A program made the position numbers and the translations under genes. Under the pieces are notes generated by a model. That model worked only from the letters and a program-made list of their open reading frames with translations. It had not been told where the DNA came from and did no database searches. Below, piece by piece: positions 54,472 through 62,975 of a DNA stretch of 64,000 nt (its first letter is position 1; each line of letters starts with the position of its first letter). Source of the DNA: Microbacterium sp. SZ1 (GTDB taxonomy: Bacteria; Actinomycetota; Actinomycetes; Actinomycetales; Microbacteriaceae); assembly GCF_002362255.1 (NCBI RefSeq), contig NZ_LPVV01000006.1, forward strand, positions 1-64,000, written 5' to 3'.

Positions 54472-55821
54472 GTGGGTCCGACGATCTCGGCGAAGCGAAG
54501 CGGAACGCGATGGGTCATCACCCTTCTCGCGTCGCTTCTCGCCCTTGCATTCCTGTGGCTGCAGCCACCCGCGTCGGCCTCGGCCGAGGAGACCGACGAC
54601 GGCCAGGAGATCACCGATTTCTACTTCGCCGGCGTGATCACCTTCGAGGACCAGCCCGTCGAAGGCGTCGTCATGACGATCGAGGGCAACGGTTTCGAAG
54701 GCGAGACCGAGACCGATGCCGAGGGCAAGTGGCGTCTGTACGTGCCGGAGAAGGAGAAGTACACCCTCACGGTCGATGAGGACACGCTGCCCGAGGGCGT
54801 GATCGTCGACGCCGCGCAGCTGCCGGAGGGCACACAGCCCATCGCCGGCACGACCGCGTCGTTCGAGGTCGAGTTCGGACTCACCGGCACCAAGATCACG
54901 AACCTCTTCCTCGGTGAAGGAGAGCGGGTCACCGTCACCTTCATCGACCAGCTGCTCTCCCGCCTCGTCGGCGGACTCAACTTCGGTCTGCTCCTCGCGC
55001 TCGCGTCGATGGGCGCCGCGCTCATCTACGGCACGACGCGACTGTCGAACTTCGCCCACGCCGAGATGGTCACGTGGGGCGGCCTGGTCGCGCTCGTCAC
55101 GACGAGCTTCTGGCACCTGCCTCTGTGGCTCGGCATCGCGGCGGCGGTGATCGGAGGCGGCCTCTTCGGCTGGGCGATGGATGCCGGACTGTGGCGTCCC
55201 CTGCGACGACGCGGACTCGGCGTCGTGCAGCTGATGATCGTCAGCATCGGACTCTCGCTCGCCCTGCGATACCTGTTCCAGTACTTCATCGGCGGCGGCA
55301 CCAGGCAGCTGCCCGGCGCGAGCCCCACGCCGATCCAGTTCGGCCCGATCTCGCTGTCGTACATCGACATGATCGCGATGTCGGTGAGCATCGTGGTGAT
55401 CCTCGGGGTCGCGTGGTTCCTCACCCGCACCCGCATCGGCAAGGCTACGCGCGCCATCTCCGACAACCCGCAGCTCGCCGCGGCATCCGGAATCGACGTC
55501 GATCGCGTCATCCGCATCGTGTGGATCCTCGCCGGTGTGCTCGCGGCGATCTCCGGCATCCTCTGGGCGTACTTCCGCCCCGGCGTGAAGTGGGACATGG
55601 GCATGCAGATGCTGCTGCTCATCTTCGCCGCCATCACGCTCGGCGGCCTGGGCACCGCCTTCGGCGCCCTGGTCGGATCGCTCATCGTCGGGATCGCGGT
55701 CGAGGTCTCGACCCTGTGGATCCCGTCGGACCTCAAGTACGCCAGCGCGCTCGTCGTCCTCATCGTCATCCTCCTGGTGAGGCCGCAGGGTCTGCTCGGA
55801 CGCAAGGAAAGGTTGGGCTGA
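54472..55821 (+). CDS. livH: branched-chain amino acid ABC permease LivH with extra N-terminal domain
   Basis: A 449-residue protein. The C-terminal 290 residues are a normal LivH permease (LNFGLLLALASMGAALIYGTTRLSNFAHAE region, KATRAISDNPQLAAASGI loop, LVRPQGLLG end). In front is a signal-peptide-like helix ending PASASAEE and about 100 residues of an Ig-like carboxypeptidase-regulatory-type domain (VEGVVMTIEGNGFEGETETDAEGKW region) that should sit outside the membrane. Most LivH proteins lack this. GTG 54472 follows GGGAGG. The first gene of livHMGF; it imports hydrophobic amino acids or a related solute such as urea. Confidence 0.9.
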   Translation: MGPTISAKRSGTRWVITLLASLLALAFLWLQPPASASAEETDDGQEITDFYFAGVITFEDQPVEGVVMTIEGNGFEGETETDAEGKWRLYVPEKEKYTLTVDEDTLPEGVIVDAAQLPEGTQPIAGTTASFEVEFGLTGTKITNLFLGEGERVTVTFIDQLLSRLVGGLNFGLLLALASMGAALIYGTTRLSNFAHAEMVTWGGLVALVTTSFWHLPLWLGIAAAVIGGGLFGWAMDAGLWRPLRRRGLGVVQLMIVSIGLSLALRYLFQYFIGGGTRQLPGASPTPIQFGPISLSYIDMIAMSVSIVVILGVAWFLTRTRIGKATRAISDNPQLAAASGIDVDRVIRIVWILAGVLAAISGILWAYFRPGVKWDMGMQMLLLIFAAITLGGLGTAFGALVGSLIVGIAVEVSTLWIPSDLKYASALVVLIVILLVRPQGLLGRKERLG

Positions 55822-55823
55822 CG

Positions 55824-56801
55824 ATGGACTTCGGAAGCATCTTCTCCAACACCGCGGTCTACCTGTTCAGCCCGGTCACGATCGCCTACGCGCTCGCGGC
55901 AACCGGGCTCGCGGTGCACTTCGGCTACGCCGGTCTGCTGAACTTCGGCATGGCGGCGTTCATGGCGGTCGGCGGCTACGGCTACGCCATCTCCGTGCTG
56001 TCGTTCGGTCTCCCCTGGTGGGTCGGCATGCTCATCGGCCTCGGCGGCGGAGCGCTGTTCGCGGTGCTCCTCGGCATCCCGACGCTGCGGCTGAGAGCCG
56101 ACTACCTCGCCATCGCCACCATCGCGGCGGGTGAGATCGTGCGCCTGCTCTTCACGACGCAGCTGTTCGACGAGTTCACGAACTCCGCCGACGGCCTCGC
56201 GCAGTACAACGGCGGATTCCGCGACGCGAACCCCTTCCCCACCGGAACCTACGGCTTCGGACCGTGGACCTACACGGCCAACGACCTGTGGAACCGCGTG
56301 TTCGGTGTGATCGTGCTGGCTCTCGCCGTGCTGGTCGTCTGGGCGCTCATGCGCAGCCCGTGGGGCCGCGTGCTCAAGGGCATCCGCGAGGACGAGGACG
56401 CCGTGCGCTCGCTCGGCAAGAACGTCTTCGCCTACAAGATGCAGGCCCTCGTGGTCGGCGGCATCATCGGCGCGGCGGGCGGCATCGTGTTCGTCCTCCC
56501 CTCCGCCGTCGTGCCGGGCAGCTACACGACCTCGCTGACGTTCTTCCTGTGGACGGTGCTCCTGCTCGGCGGTGCCGCGACGGTCTTCGGGCCGACGCTC
56601 GGCGCGATCCTCTTCTGGGTCGTGTTCGCGTTCCTCGCGAACCTGCTCCCGGCGATGGCCAAGGCAGACCTCCTGCCCATGTCCGACAGCCAGGCGTCGA
56701 CGCTGGTGTTCATCTTCGTCGGCATCGCCCTCATGCTGCTCGTGATCTTCCGCCCGCAGGGCATCCTCGGAGACAAGAGGGAGATGACCTTTGTCAAATG
56801 A
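55824..56801 (+). CDS. livM: branched-chain amino acid ABC permease LivM
   Basis: A 325-residue permease with 8-10 TM segments and the LivM motif GIREDEDAVRSLGKN facing the ATPases. It begins 2 bases after livH and overlaps livG by 11 bases. The C-terminus LVIFRPQGILG is the usual family end. It forms the channel with LivH. Confidence 0.94.
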   Translation: MDFGSIFSNTAVYLFSPVTIAYALAATGLAVHFGYAGLLNFGMAAFMAVGGYGYAISVLSFGLPWWVGMLIGLGGGALFAVLLGIPTLRLRADYLAIATIAAGEIVRLLFTTQLFDEFTNSADGLAQYNGGFRDANPFPTGTYGFGPWTYTANDLWNRVFGVIVLALAVLVVWALMRSPWGRVLKGIREDEDAVRSLGKNVFAYKMQALVVGGIIGAAGGIVFVLPSAVVPGSYTTSLTFFLWTVLLLGGAATVFGPTLGAILFWVVFAFLANLLPAMAKADLLPMSDSQASTLVFIFVGIALMLLVIFRPQGILGDKREMTFVK

Positions 56802-57801
56802 ACTGACCCCCGACGCCGGCGCCGAATCGGCCCCCGCGACGGGAAGCGTCCGACGTGCGAAGACGACCGGCCTCACGAAGGGCCCGGCCGCCCCCGGCGT
56901 CGCCAAGGTCGACCCCATCCTCGTGGTGGATGCCGTGCAGCGCCGCTTCGGCGGCCTCACCGCGGTCGACGTCGATCACCTCGAGATCCCGCGCGGTGCC
57001 ATCACCGCGCTGATCGGCCCGAACGGCGCCGGCAAGACGACCCTGTTCAACCTGCTCTGCGGTTTCGACAAGCCGAACAGCGGATCGTGGTCGTTCGACG
57101 GCAAGAACCTGTCGGGCGTGCCGTCGTTCAAGGTGGCGCGCATGGGCCAGGTGCGCACCTTCCAGCTCACCAAGTCGCTCTCGCTGCTGACCGTGCTCGA
57201 GAACATGAAGCTCGGAGCCCCCGGTCAGCGCGGCGAGGGCTTCTGGTCGAGTCTGTTCCCGTTCCTGTGGCGCAAGCAGGACCAGGAGATCGAGGTCAAG
57301 GCGCGCGAGCTGCTCACGCGGTTCAAGCTCGACGCCAAGGAGAAGGACTTCGCCGCCGCGCTCTCCGGCGGTCAGCGCAAGCTGCTCGAGATGGCCAGAG
57401 CGCTCATGAGCGACCCCACGCTCGTGATGCTCGACGAGCCGATGGCGGGTGTGAACCCGGCGCTGACGCAGTCGCTGCTCGACCACATCCTCGACCTCAA
57501 GGAGCAGGGCATGACCGTGCTCTTCGTCGAGCACGACATGCACATGGTGCGGCACATCGCCGACTGGGTCGTCGTGATGGCGGAGGGACGCGTCGTCGCG
57601 GAAGGCCCGCCCGAGGAGGTCATGGAGGACCCCGCCGTCGTCGACGCCTACTTGGGTGCGCACCAGGACGTCGATCTCGGCGCCGTCACCGGGCGCATCC
57701 CGGTGCTCGCCGACACCGCGGCCGTGAAACTGCGCGAGCAGATCGAGGCGGAGGCCGACGCAGAGCTGGCCGCCGAAGAGGCAGAGGAGGGACGCGCATG
57801 A
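56791..57801 (+). CDS. livG: branched-chain amino acid ABC ATPase LivG
   Basis: A 336-residue ATPase: Walker A GPNGAGKTT, signature LSGGQRKLLEMARAL, Walker B LVMLDEPMAGVNP. About 40 extra residues lie in front of the ABC domain, and an acidic Ala/Glu tail of about 30 follows it, longer than most LivG proteins. Translation starts at TTG inside the end of livM after GAGGGAG; no ATG in this frame fits better. Confidence 0.94.
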   Translation: MSNELTPDAGAESAPATGSVRRAKTTGLTKGPAAPGVAKVDPILVVDAVQRRFGGLTAVDVDHLEIPRGAITALIGPNGAGKTTLFNLLCGFDKPNSGSWSFDGKNLSGVPSFKVARMGQVRTFQLTKSLSLLTVLENMKLGAPGQRGEGFWSSLFPFLWRKQDQEIEVKARELLTRFKLDAKEKDFAAALSGGQRKLLEMARALMSDPTLVMLDEPMAGVNPALTQSLLDHILDLKEQGMTVLFVEHDMHMVRHIADWVVVMAEGRVVAEGPPEEVMEDPAVVDAYLGAHQDVDLGAVTGRIPVLADTAAVKLREQIEAEADAELAAEEAEEGRA

Positions 57802-58568
57802 GCGATGCGGCATCCGTGAACGGGACAGGCCCTGCGAACGATGACGTGGTCGTCGAGCTGAAGGACGTGCACGCCGGCTACCTGCCCGGCGTGAACATCC
57901 TCAACGGCGCGAACCTCATCGCCAGACAGGGCGAGCTGATCGGCATCATCGGCCCGAACGGCGCCGGGAAGTCGACGCTGCTCAAGGCGATCTTCGGACT
58001 CGTGAACGTGCGAGACGGCGACATCACCGTGAAGGGCGAGAGCATCGTCGGCCTCAAGGCCGACAAGCTCGTCAAGCGCGGGGTGGCGTTCGTACCGCAG
58101 ACGAACAACGTCTTCCCCTCGCTGTCGATCGAGGAGAACCTGCAGATGGGGCTCTACCAGAACCCCAAGGCATACGCCGAGCGGCTCGAGTTCGTCACCG
58201 GCATCTTCGCTGAACTCGGCAAGCGCCTCAAACAGCGCGCCGGATCGCTGTCCGGCGGTGAGCGCCAGATGGTCGCGATGTCGCGCGCTCTCATGATGGA
58301 CCCGTCGGTGCTGCTGCTCGACGAGCCGTCCGCCGGGCTCTCCCCCGTGCGTCAGGACGACGCGTTCATCCGCGTCTCCGACATCAACAAGGCCGGAGTG
58401 ACGACCATCATGGTCGAGCAGAACGCCCGCCGCTGCCTGCAGATCTGCGACCGCGGCTACGTGCTCGATCAGGGCCGCGACGCCTACGAGGGCACCGGTC
58501 GCGACCTGCTGAACGACCCGAAGGTCATCGGCCTGTACCTGGGCACCCTGGGCACGGACGCCGCCTGA
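57798..58568 (+). CDS. livF: branched-chain amino acid ABC ATPase LivF
   Basis: A 256-residue ATPase: Walker A GPNGAGKST, FVPQTNNVFPSLSIEENL, signature LSGGERQMVAMSRAL, Walker B LLLDEPSAGLSP. The ATG overlaps the livG stop (ATGA). It forms the second nucleotide-binding subunit with LivG. A terminator hairpin follows the stop at once. Confidence 0.95.
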   Translation: MSDAASVNGTGPANDDVVVELKDVHAGYLPGVNILNGANLIARQGELIGIIGPNGAGKSTLLKAIFGLVNVRDGDITVKGESIVGLKADKLVKRGVAFVPQTNNVFPSLSIEENLQMGLYQNPKAYAERLEFVTGIFAELGKRLKQRAGSLSGGERQMVAMSRALMMDPSVLLLDEPSAGLSPVRQDDAFIRVSDINKAGVTTIMVEQNARRCLQICDRGYVLDQGRDAYEGTGRDLLNDPKVIGLYLGTLGTDAA

Positions 58569-58580
58569 CGACCATGCGAC

Positions 58581-58614
58581 GAGAGGGGCGGATGCTGCGG
58601 CATCCGCCCCTCTC
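58581..58614. terminator. 15-bp hairpin after livF
   Basis: Arms 58581-58595 and 58600-58614 are perfectly paired around TGCG, with the shared GGGGCGGATGC core. Confidence 0.75.
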
Positions 58615-58624
58615 TCGTGCCTGC

Positions 58625-58720
58625 GAGCGCCGTTCCCCGGGTCGTCGAGCGAGCGGCGTTCCCCGGGTCGTCGAGCGAGCGCCGTTCCCTCGGGTCGTCG
58701 AGCGAGCGAAGCAAGACGAA
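58625..58720. repeat. three imperfect tandem units, 26-27 bp
   Basis: The unit GCGTTCCCCGGGTCGTC with GAGCGAGCG between copies occurs three times. The run closes with GAGCGAGCGAAGCAAGACG. It lies in the gap between convergent livF and the binding-protein gene. A related GAGCGAGCGAAGC motif, reversed, is at about 8700-8716. I believe this motif is common between genes in Microbacteriaceae; function unknown. Confidence 0.6.
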
Positions 58721-58755
58721 ACGCGCCGCACGCCCCTCCGCACACCTCGCGCATG

Positions 58756-58790
58756 ACGAAGGCCCCGGATGCTGCATCCGGGGCCTTCGT
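58756..58790. terminator. 17-bp bidirectional terminator
   Basis: Arms 58756-58772 and 58774-58790 are perfectly complementary around a single T. The tip is GGATGC-T-GCATCC. It separates convergent livF and the binding-protein gene. Confidence 0.75.
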
Positions 58791-58817
58791 GCGATCAGTC
58801 AGCGTGTGCTGGTGCGA

Positions 58818-60077
58818 TCAGTTGGTGCGCTCGATCATGTTGTCCGCACCGTACTTGTAGATGCCGATCGTGGCGCCCTGCGGGTCGCCGTTCTCGTCGA
58901 ACGTGACCTCGCCGGAGTAGCCGTCGTAGTCGGCCGTGCCGCCGTCGTTGATGATCTTGGCGCAGTCCGCGAACGTGGTGCACTTCTCCCCGTCACCGGA
59001 GCCGCCCGAGATCTCCTCCATCTTGGCCGCGATGTCCGCGCCCTCCGTGGAGCCTGCCGCGAGCGAGGCCAGAGCCACGAGCACGACGGCGTCGTAGGCC
59101 TCGGCCGCGTAGGTGAAGTCCTTCACCTCGGAGTTGCCCTCACCGGTCCAGTACGTCTGGAGGCGGTCGGTGAAGTCGTCCTCGAGCGCCGGACCGGCCT
59201 TGGTGCCCTGAGCGCCCTCGAGCGAGACGGGGATCTCGTCACCGTAGTCCGAGAGGTTTCCGTCGACCATGTAGAACTTGTCGGCCGAGATGCCGGCGTT
59301 CACCAGCAGCGGCGCGATGGTCTTGAACTGGTCGAACGAGACGATCGCGACGGCGTCGGGGTTCTGAGCCTTGATCGTCTCGACCTGGGCGTCGAACTGC
59401 GCGTCGCCGACGTTGAAGGACGCCTCGGCGACGACCTCGCCGCCGGTGCCCTCGAAGGTCTCCTTGATCGCAGCGTCGAGTCCGGTGCCGTACGCGTCGT
59501 TCTGGTAGATGATCCCCAGCGACTTCGCGCCGTCCTCGGCGATCAGGTTGCCGAGCACCTCGCCCTGCAGCAGGTCGCTCGGTGCGGTGCGGAAGTACAG
59601 TCCGTCATCGTCCCAGGTGGTGAAGTCGGGCGAGGTGTTCGACGCCGAGATCTGCAGGATGCCGGCGCTGACGTTTCCGTCGAGGATGAGCTTCGAGACA
59701 CCGGACGCCGCGGCGCCGACGATCGCGGAGACGCCCGCGCTCTGGAGCTTGGTGATCGAGGTCTCGTACGCCTTGGTGTCGGTGTCGCCCTCGTCCTCGG
59801 CGGTGAGGTCGATGGTGATGCCGGCGCCCGCGTCGTTGATCTCCTTCACGGCCAGGCCGACGCCCGACTCCATGGGCGGGCCGAGGAACGCGAGCGATCC
59901 GGTCTGCGGCAGCAGCGAGCCGAGCTTGAGGGTGAGGTCCTGGGCCGGCTTGTCGCCGCCGCCCGAGGGCTCCTCCGACGGCGAGCTGCTGCAGCCCGAG
60001 ATGACCAGCGCCGAGGCGCTGACGAGCGCGACCCCTGCGATGATCTTGGCGCTGCGCGAGCGCGTGAATACGGTCAT
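58818..60077 (-). CDS. livJ: branched-chain amino acid ABC substrate-binding lipoprotein
   Basis: A 419-residue lipoprotein: signal peptide with lipobox LVISGC, Ser/Gly/Glu linker, then a type I periplasmic-binding fold (KLGSLLPQTGSLAFLGPPM, IVGAAASGVS, YQNDAYGTGLDAAIKE). It is the natural partner of LivHMGF but lies convergent to them, with two hairpins in the 250-base gap, so its level can be set separately. GGGAG precedes the ATG at 60077; an upstream in-frame start (60116) lacks support. Confidence 0.92.
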   Translation of the reverse strand: MTVFTRSRSAKIIAGVALVSASALVISGCSSSPSEEPSGGGDKPAQDLTLKLGSLLPQTGSLAFLGPPMESGVGLAVKEINDAGAGITIDLTAEDEGDTDTKAYETSITKLQSAGVSAIVGAAASGVSKLILDGNVSAGILQISASNTSPDFTTWDDDGLYFRTAPSDLLQGEVLGNLIAEDGAKSLGIIYQNDAYGTGLDAAIKETFEGTGGEVVAEASFNVGDAQFDAQVETIKAQNPDAVAIVSFDQFKTIAPLLVNAGISADKFYMVDGNLSDYGDEIPVSLEGAQGTKAGPALEDDFTDRLQTYWTGEGNSEVKDFTYAAEAYDAVVLVALASLAAGSTEGADIAAKMEEISGGSGDGEKCTTFADCAKIINDGGTADYDGYSGEVTFDENGDPQGATIGIYKYGADNMIERTN

Positions 60078-60234
60078 GATGCTCCCTTGCGTGACTGGCC
60101 GTGGACTGTGGACCACGGTCGGATGATCTACACATTAGGTGCAGAACGCTTCCGGGAGGGGTCGGTAGTGTTTCGGTGCGTTAACGATCCGCTCGCACGC
60201 TTCCGAGGCGCACAGCGGGGGCGGTCTGGCAGTC

Positions 60235-61170
60235 TCAGACCGGCGCGACGGGCGTCCGGCGTCCGCGCCGCGCGGCCAGCAGCAGGTCGATCACGAACAC
60301 CGTGATCGCGACCCAGACCAGCACGAATCCGATCCAGCGTTCGATGGGCATCGGCTCGCCCAGCACGACGGCGCCGATGACGAACTGCATCACCGGGGTG
60401 ATGAACTGGATCATGCCGATCACGGCCAGGTCGATGCGCCGCGCTCCCGCGGCGAACAGCAGCAGCGGCACGGCGGTCGCGACTCCGGCGAACGCGAGAA
60501 GGACGGCGTGCCAGGCTCCGTTCTGGCCGAAGGTGAGCCCCTCGGGGGTCGTCGCGACGAGCACGAGCTGCACGACGGCGATGGGGATCAGCCAGAACGA
60601 CTCCAGCGTGAGGCCGCTCACGGCATCCACCGCCGGCCCGATCTTCTTCTTGATGAGGCCGTACAACCCGAAGGAGGCGGTGAGCGAGAGCGCGATCCAG
60701 GGGAAGTGGCCGTAGAGAACGACGATCACGACGACCGCGACCGCCGCGATGCCGATCGCGGTCCACTGCAGGCGTCGAATGCGCTCCTTCAGCACGAAGA
60801 CCCCGAGCAGGACCGTCGTGATCGGGTTGATGAAGTAGCCGAGGCTCGTCTCGATGACATTCTCCGACAGCGTGCCGATGAGGAACACCTGCCAGTTGAC
60901 GTAGATCAGGAGCCCGGCGACGGCGGTCCAGCCGAGCAGCCGAGGCTGCCGCAGAATGACGCCGAACGCCTTCCACCCGCGCGTCACCGTGAGCAGGATG
61001 ACGCAGAAGACGAGCGACAACAGGACTCGCCAGGCGACGACCTCCCACGGTCCGGTCGGGGCGAGCACCAGGAAGTAGAGCGGCAGCACGCCCCAGAGGA
61101 GATACGCTCCGCCCGCGTATGCGACCCCCGCTGTCTGAGTGGAGCGCGGGGCGGAGATCTCGGAGGTCAC
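60235..61170 (-). CDS. rarD: EamA/RarD family transporter
   Basis: A 311-residue protein with ten TM segments of the RarD branch of the drug/metabolite transporter superfamily. The opening GGAYLLWGVLPLYFLVL and WRVLLSLVFC are typical. Substrate is unknown (the E. coli relative was linked to chloramphenicol sensitivity). GTG 61170 follows TAGGGT (61182-61177) by exactly 6 bases, so the transcript is likely leaderless. Confidence 0.88.
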   Translation of the reverse strand: MTSEISAPRSTQTAGVAYAGGAYLLWGVLPLYFLVLAPTGPWEVVAWRVLLSLVFCVILLTVTRGWKAFGVILRQPRLLGWTAVAGLLIYVNWQVFLIGTLSENVIETSLGYFINPITTVLLGVFVLKERIRRLQWTAIGIAAVAVVVIVVLYGHFPWIALSLTASFGLYGLIKKKIGPAVDAVSGLTLESFWLIPIAVVQLVLVATTPEGLTFGQNGAWHAVLLAFAGVATAVPLLLFAAGARRIDLAVIGMIQFITPVMQFVIGAVVLGEPMPIERWIGFVLVWVAITVFVIDLLLAARRGRRTPVAPV

Positions 61171-61269
61171 CGCACAACCCTAGTCCCGGCCGAGCGGGCC
61201 CCCTGCTCGTTGCTCGGCCGCCTCACGAGAATGACAGGATTCGAACGCGCTGTGGCGAATGCAGAAAGA

Positions 61270-61294
61270 GCCCGGATGCGTGATGCATCCGGGC
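61270..61294 (-). terminator. groES terminator
   Basis: GCCCGGATGC and GCATCCGGGC form a 10-bp stem around GTGAT. On the groES strand a T-rich stretch (CTCTTTCTGC) follows. Confidence 0.75.
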
Positions 61295-61313
61295 CCTTCC
61301 GAGAGACGTCGTC

Positions 61314-61610
61314 TCAGCGGACGACGACCGCCAGAACGTCGCGAGCCGACAGGACGAGGAACTCGTCTGCGCCGAACTTCACCTCGGTGCCGCCGTACTT
61401 GCTGTAGAGCACGCGGTCGCCGACGGCGACGTCGAGCGGAACGCGGTTGCCGTTGTCGTCGATGCGGCCGGGGCCGACCGCCACGACCTCGCCCTCCTGG
61501 GGCTTCTCCTTGGCGGTGTCGGGGATGACCAGGCCACTAGCGGTGGTCTGCTCGGCCTCGACCTGCTTGATGACGATGCGGTCCTCGAGCGGCTTGATGG
61601 AAACCGACAC
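61314..61610 (-). CDS. groES: co-chaperonin GroES
   Basis: A 98-residue chaperonin cap. It opens [20 protein letters not shown], has the mobile loop with [19 protein letters not shown] in the middle and [11 protein letters not shown] near the end. It forms the lid on GroEL. Translation starts at GTG after GAGGT. No groEL gene follows: the next gene downstream is rarD, beyond a terminator. Two CIRCE elements in the promoter show HrcA control. Confidence 0.97.
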   Translation of the reverse strand: MSVSIKPLEDRIVIKQVEAEQTTASGLVIPDTAKEKPQEGEVVAVGPGRIDDNGNRVPLDVAVGDRVLYSKYGGTEVKFGADEFLVLSARDVLAVVVR

Positions 61611-61650
61611 GGTCTACCTCTTCTTTCTTGACGCTGACACGAAAGACTTG

Positions 61651-61677
61651 TTCGCACTCTCAACCCGAGAGTGCTAA
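61651..61677 (-). promoter_or_regulatory. CIRCE element 1 (HrcA operator)
   Basis: TTCGCACTC-N9-GAGTGCTAA differs from the CIRCE consensus TTAGCACTC-N9-GAGTGCTAA at one base. It lies just downstream of the expected groES transcription start. Confidence 0.93.
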
Positions 61678-61682
61678 CTGCA

Positions 61683-61712
61683 AGTGTAGGCGGTCCGCTG
61701 GCACTCATGCAA
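61683..61712 (-). promoter_or_regulatory. groES promoter
   Basis: TTGCAT (61712-61707), an 18-base spacer and TACACT (61688-61683). The -35 lies in the centre of the second CIRCE element, so HrcA would block polymerase directly. Confidence 0.6.
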
Positions 61713-61724
61713 TGCGAGTGCCAA
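61698..61724 (-). promoter_or_regulatory. CIRCE element 2 (HrcA operator)
   Basis: CTGGCACTC-N9-GAGTGCCAA has the 9-base spacer and the GCACTC/GAGTGC core of CIRCE with symmetric changes at the outer bases. It overlaps the -35 of groES. Confidence 0.85.
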
Positions 61725-61768
61725 CGGCGCCGCGCGGCCCGTCGAGATCCGTCGCCTAAGCTGAGGGC

Positions 61769-62974
61769 GTGGAGATGTCGGAGTTGCGCGCACTGCTCAC
61801 CCCGGAAGGGCTCGGGCTCCTCGACGATCTGGGCCCCGTCGACCAGGTGGCCGACGTCGCGCGGACGGTCTCCCGCCTGCGATCGGCCGGCCACTCCCCC
61901 GATCTCGTCTCCGCGGTCGTCGGGCAGGCGCGGCTGCGCGCCAAGGCACACGCCAAGTTCGGCGAGTTCGCGGAGCGGATGCTGTTCACCCGCTCAGGGC
62001 TGGAGCAGGCGACGCGTCTCGGCGTCGCCGCGCGGCACGCCCAGCGTCTGCGCCGCGCGGGTATGACGTCCGTCGCCGACCTCGGTTGCGGGATCGGCGG
62101 CGACGCTCTCGCGTTCGCCGGCGCGGGCCTCGACGTCCACGCCGTCGACGCCGACGAGGTCACCGCCGCGATCGCCGCCTACAACCTCGCACCCTTCGGT
62201 GACTCCGCGCACGTCGAGCACGGAACGGCGGAGGAGAGCCTGCCCGCGACAGCCGACGGATTCGCCGTCTGGATGGATCCGGCTCGGCGCACCTCCGGTC
62301 ACAGCGAGACGAGGCGGGTGACCGCCGACGACTACTCTCCCTCGCTCGACTGGGCTTTCGCGGTCGCGGCGGAGCGCCCGACCGGCATCAAGCTCGGCCC
62401 CGGGCACGACCGCGACGCGCTGCCCGCCGACGCCGAGGCGCAGTGGGTCAGCGCCGACGGCAGCGTCGTGGAGCTCGTGCTCTGGAGCAACGCTCTCGCC
62501 CGCGAGGGCGTGCGTCGCGCGGCCCTGGTCATCCGCGGCGAGCGCTCCCACGAGCTGACCGCCGGAGCGGATGCTGAGGACGCCCCCGAGCGCGAGCTCG
62601 GCGCATTCCTGCACGAGCCCGACGGCGCCGTCATCCGCGCTCGACTGATCGGCGACGTCGCCCGGAGCCTGGAAGCCGGCATGCTCGACCAGCGCATCGC
62701 GTACCTGACCTCCGACGCCGCACTGACCAGCCCGTTCGTGCAGTCGTTCCGGGTGCGCGAGACCATGCCGGCGAACGCGAAGGCGATAAACGCCGTGCTC
62801 CGCGCTCAGGGCATCGGCGCCGTCGAGATCAAGAAGCGCGGCATGGACGTCGATCCGGCCGCCTTCAGGAAGAAGCTCACGCTGCGCGGCGATGCCTCCG
62901 CCACGCTCATCCTCACCCGCATCGGAGATCAGCGCCGCGCTATCCTCGCCGACCGCGTACCCGCTGCCGACTAG
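61769..62974 (+). CDS. class I SAM methyltransferase, THUMP-like C-terminus
   Basis: A 401-residue protein. A helical N-terminus (1-95) is followed by a Rossmann methyltransferase core with SAM motif VADLGCGIGGDALAF and acidic loop VDADEVTAAI. The motif IV region is WMDPARRT. A C-terminal THUMP-like domain ends with KKRGMDVDPAAF. This family is widespread in actinobacteria without a proven substrate; an RNA is likely. The GTG at 61769 follows TAAGCT by exactly 6 bases (leaderless); the ATG at 61775 is the alternative. It is divergent from groES. Confidence 0.85.
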   Translation: MEMSELRALLTPEGLGLLDDLGPVDQVADVARTVSRLRSAGHSPDLVSAVVGQARLRAKAHAKFGEFAERMLFTRSGLEQATRLGVAARHAQRLRRAGMTSVADLGCGIGGDALAFAGAGLDVHAVDADEVTAAIAAYNLAPFGDSAHVEHGTAEESLPATADGFAVWMDPARRTSGHSETRRVTADDYSPSLDWAFAVAAERPTGIKLGPGHDRDALPADAEAQWVSADGSVVELVLWSNALAREGVRRAALVIRGERSHELTAGADAEDAPERELGAFLHEPDGAVIRARLIGDVARSLEAGMLDQRIAYLTSDAALTSPFVQSFRVRETMPANAKAINAVLRAQGIGAVEIKKRGMDVDPAAFRKKLTLRGDASATLILTRIGDQRRAILADRVPAAD

Positions 62975-62975
62975 C

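Noticed and set aside
58625-58720. CRISPR array
   Set aside because: Only three units with almost no spacer variation and no cas genes; it is a tandem repeat.
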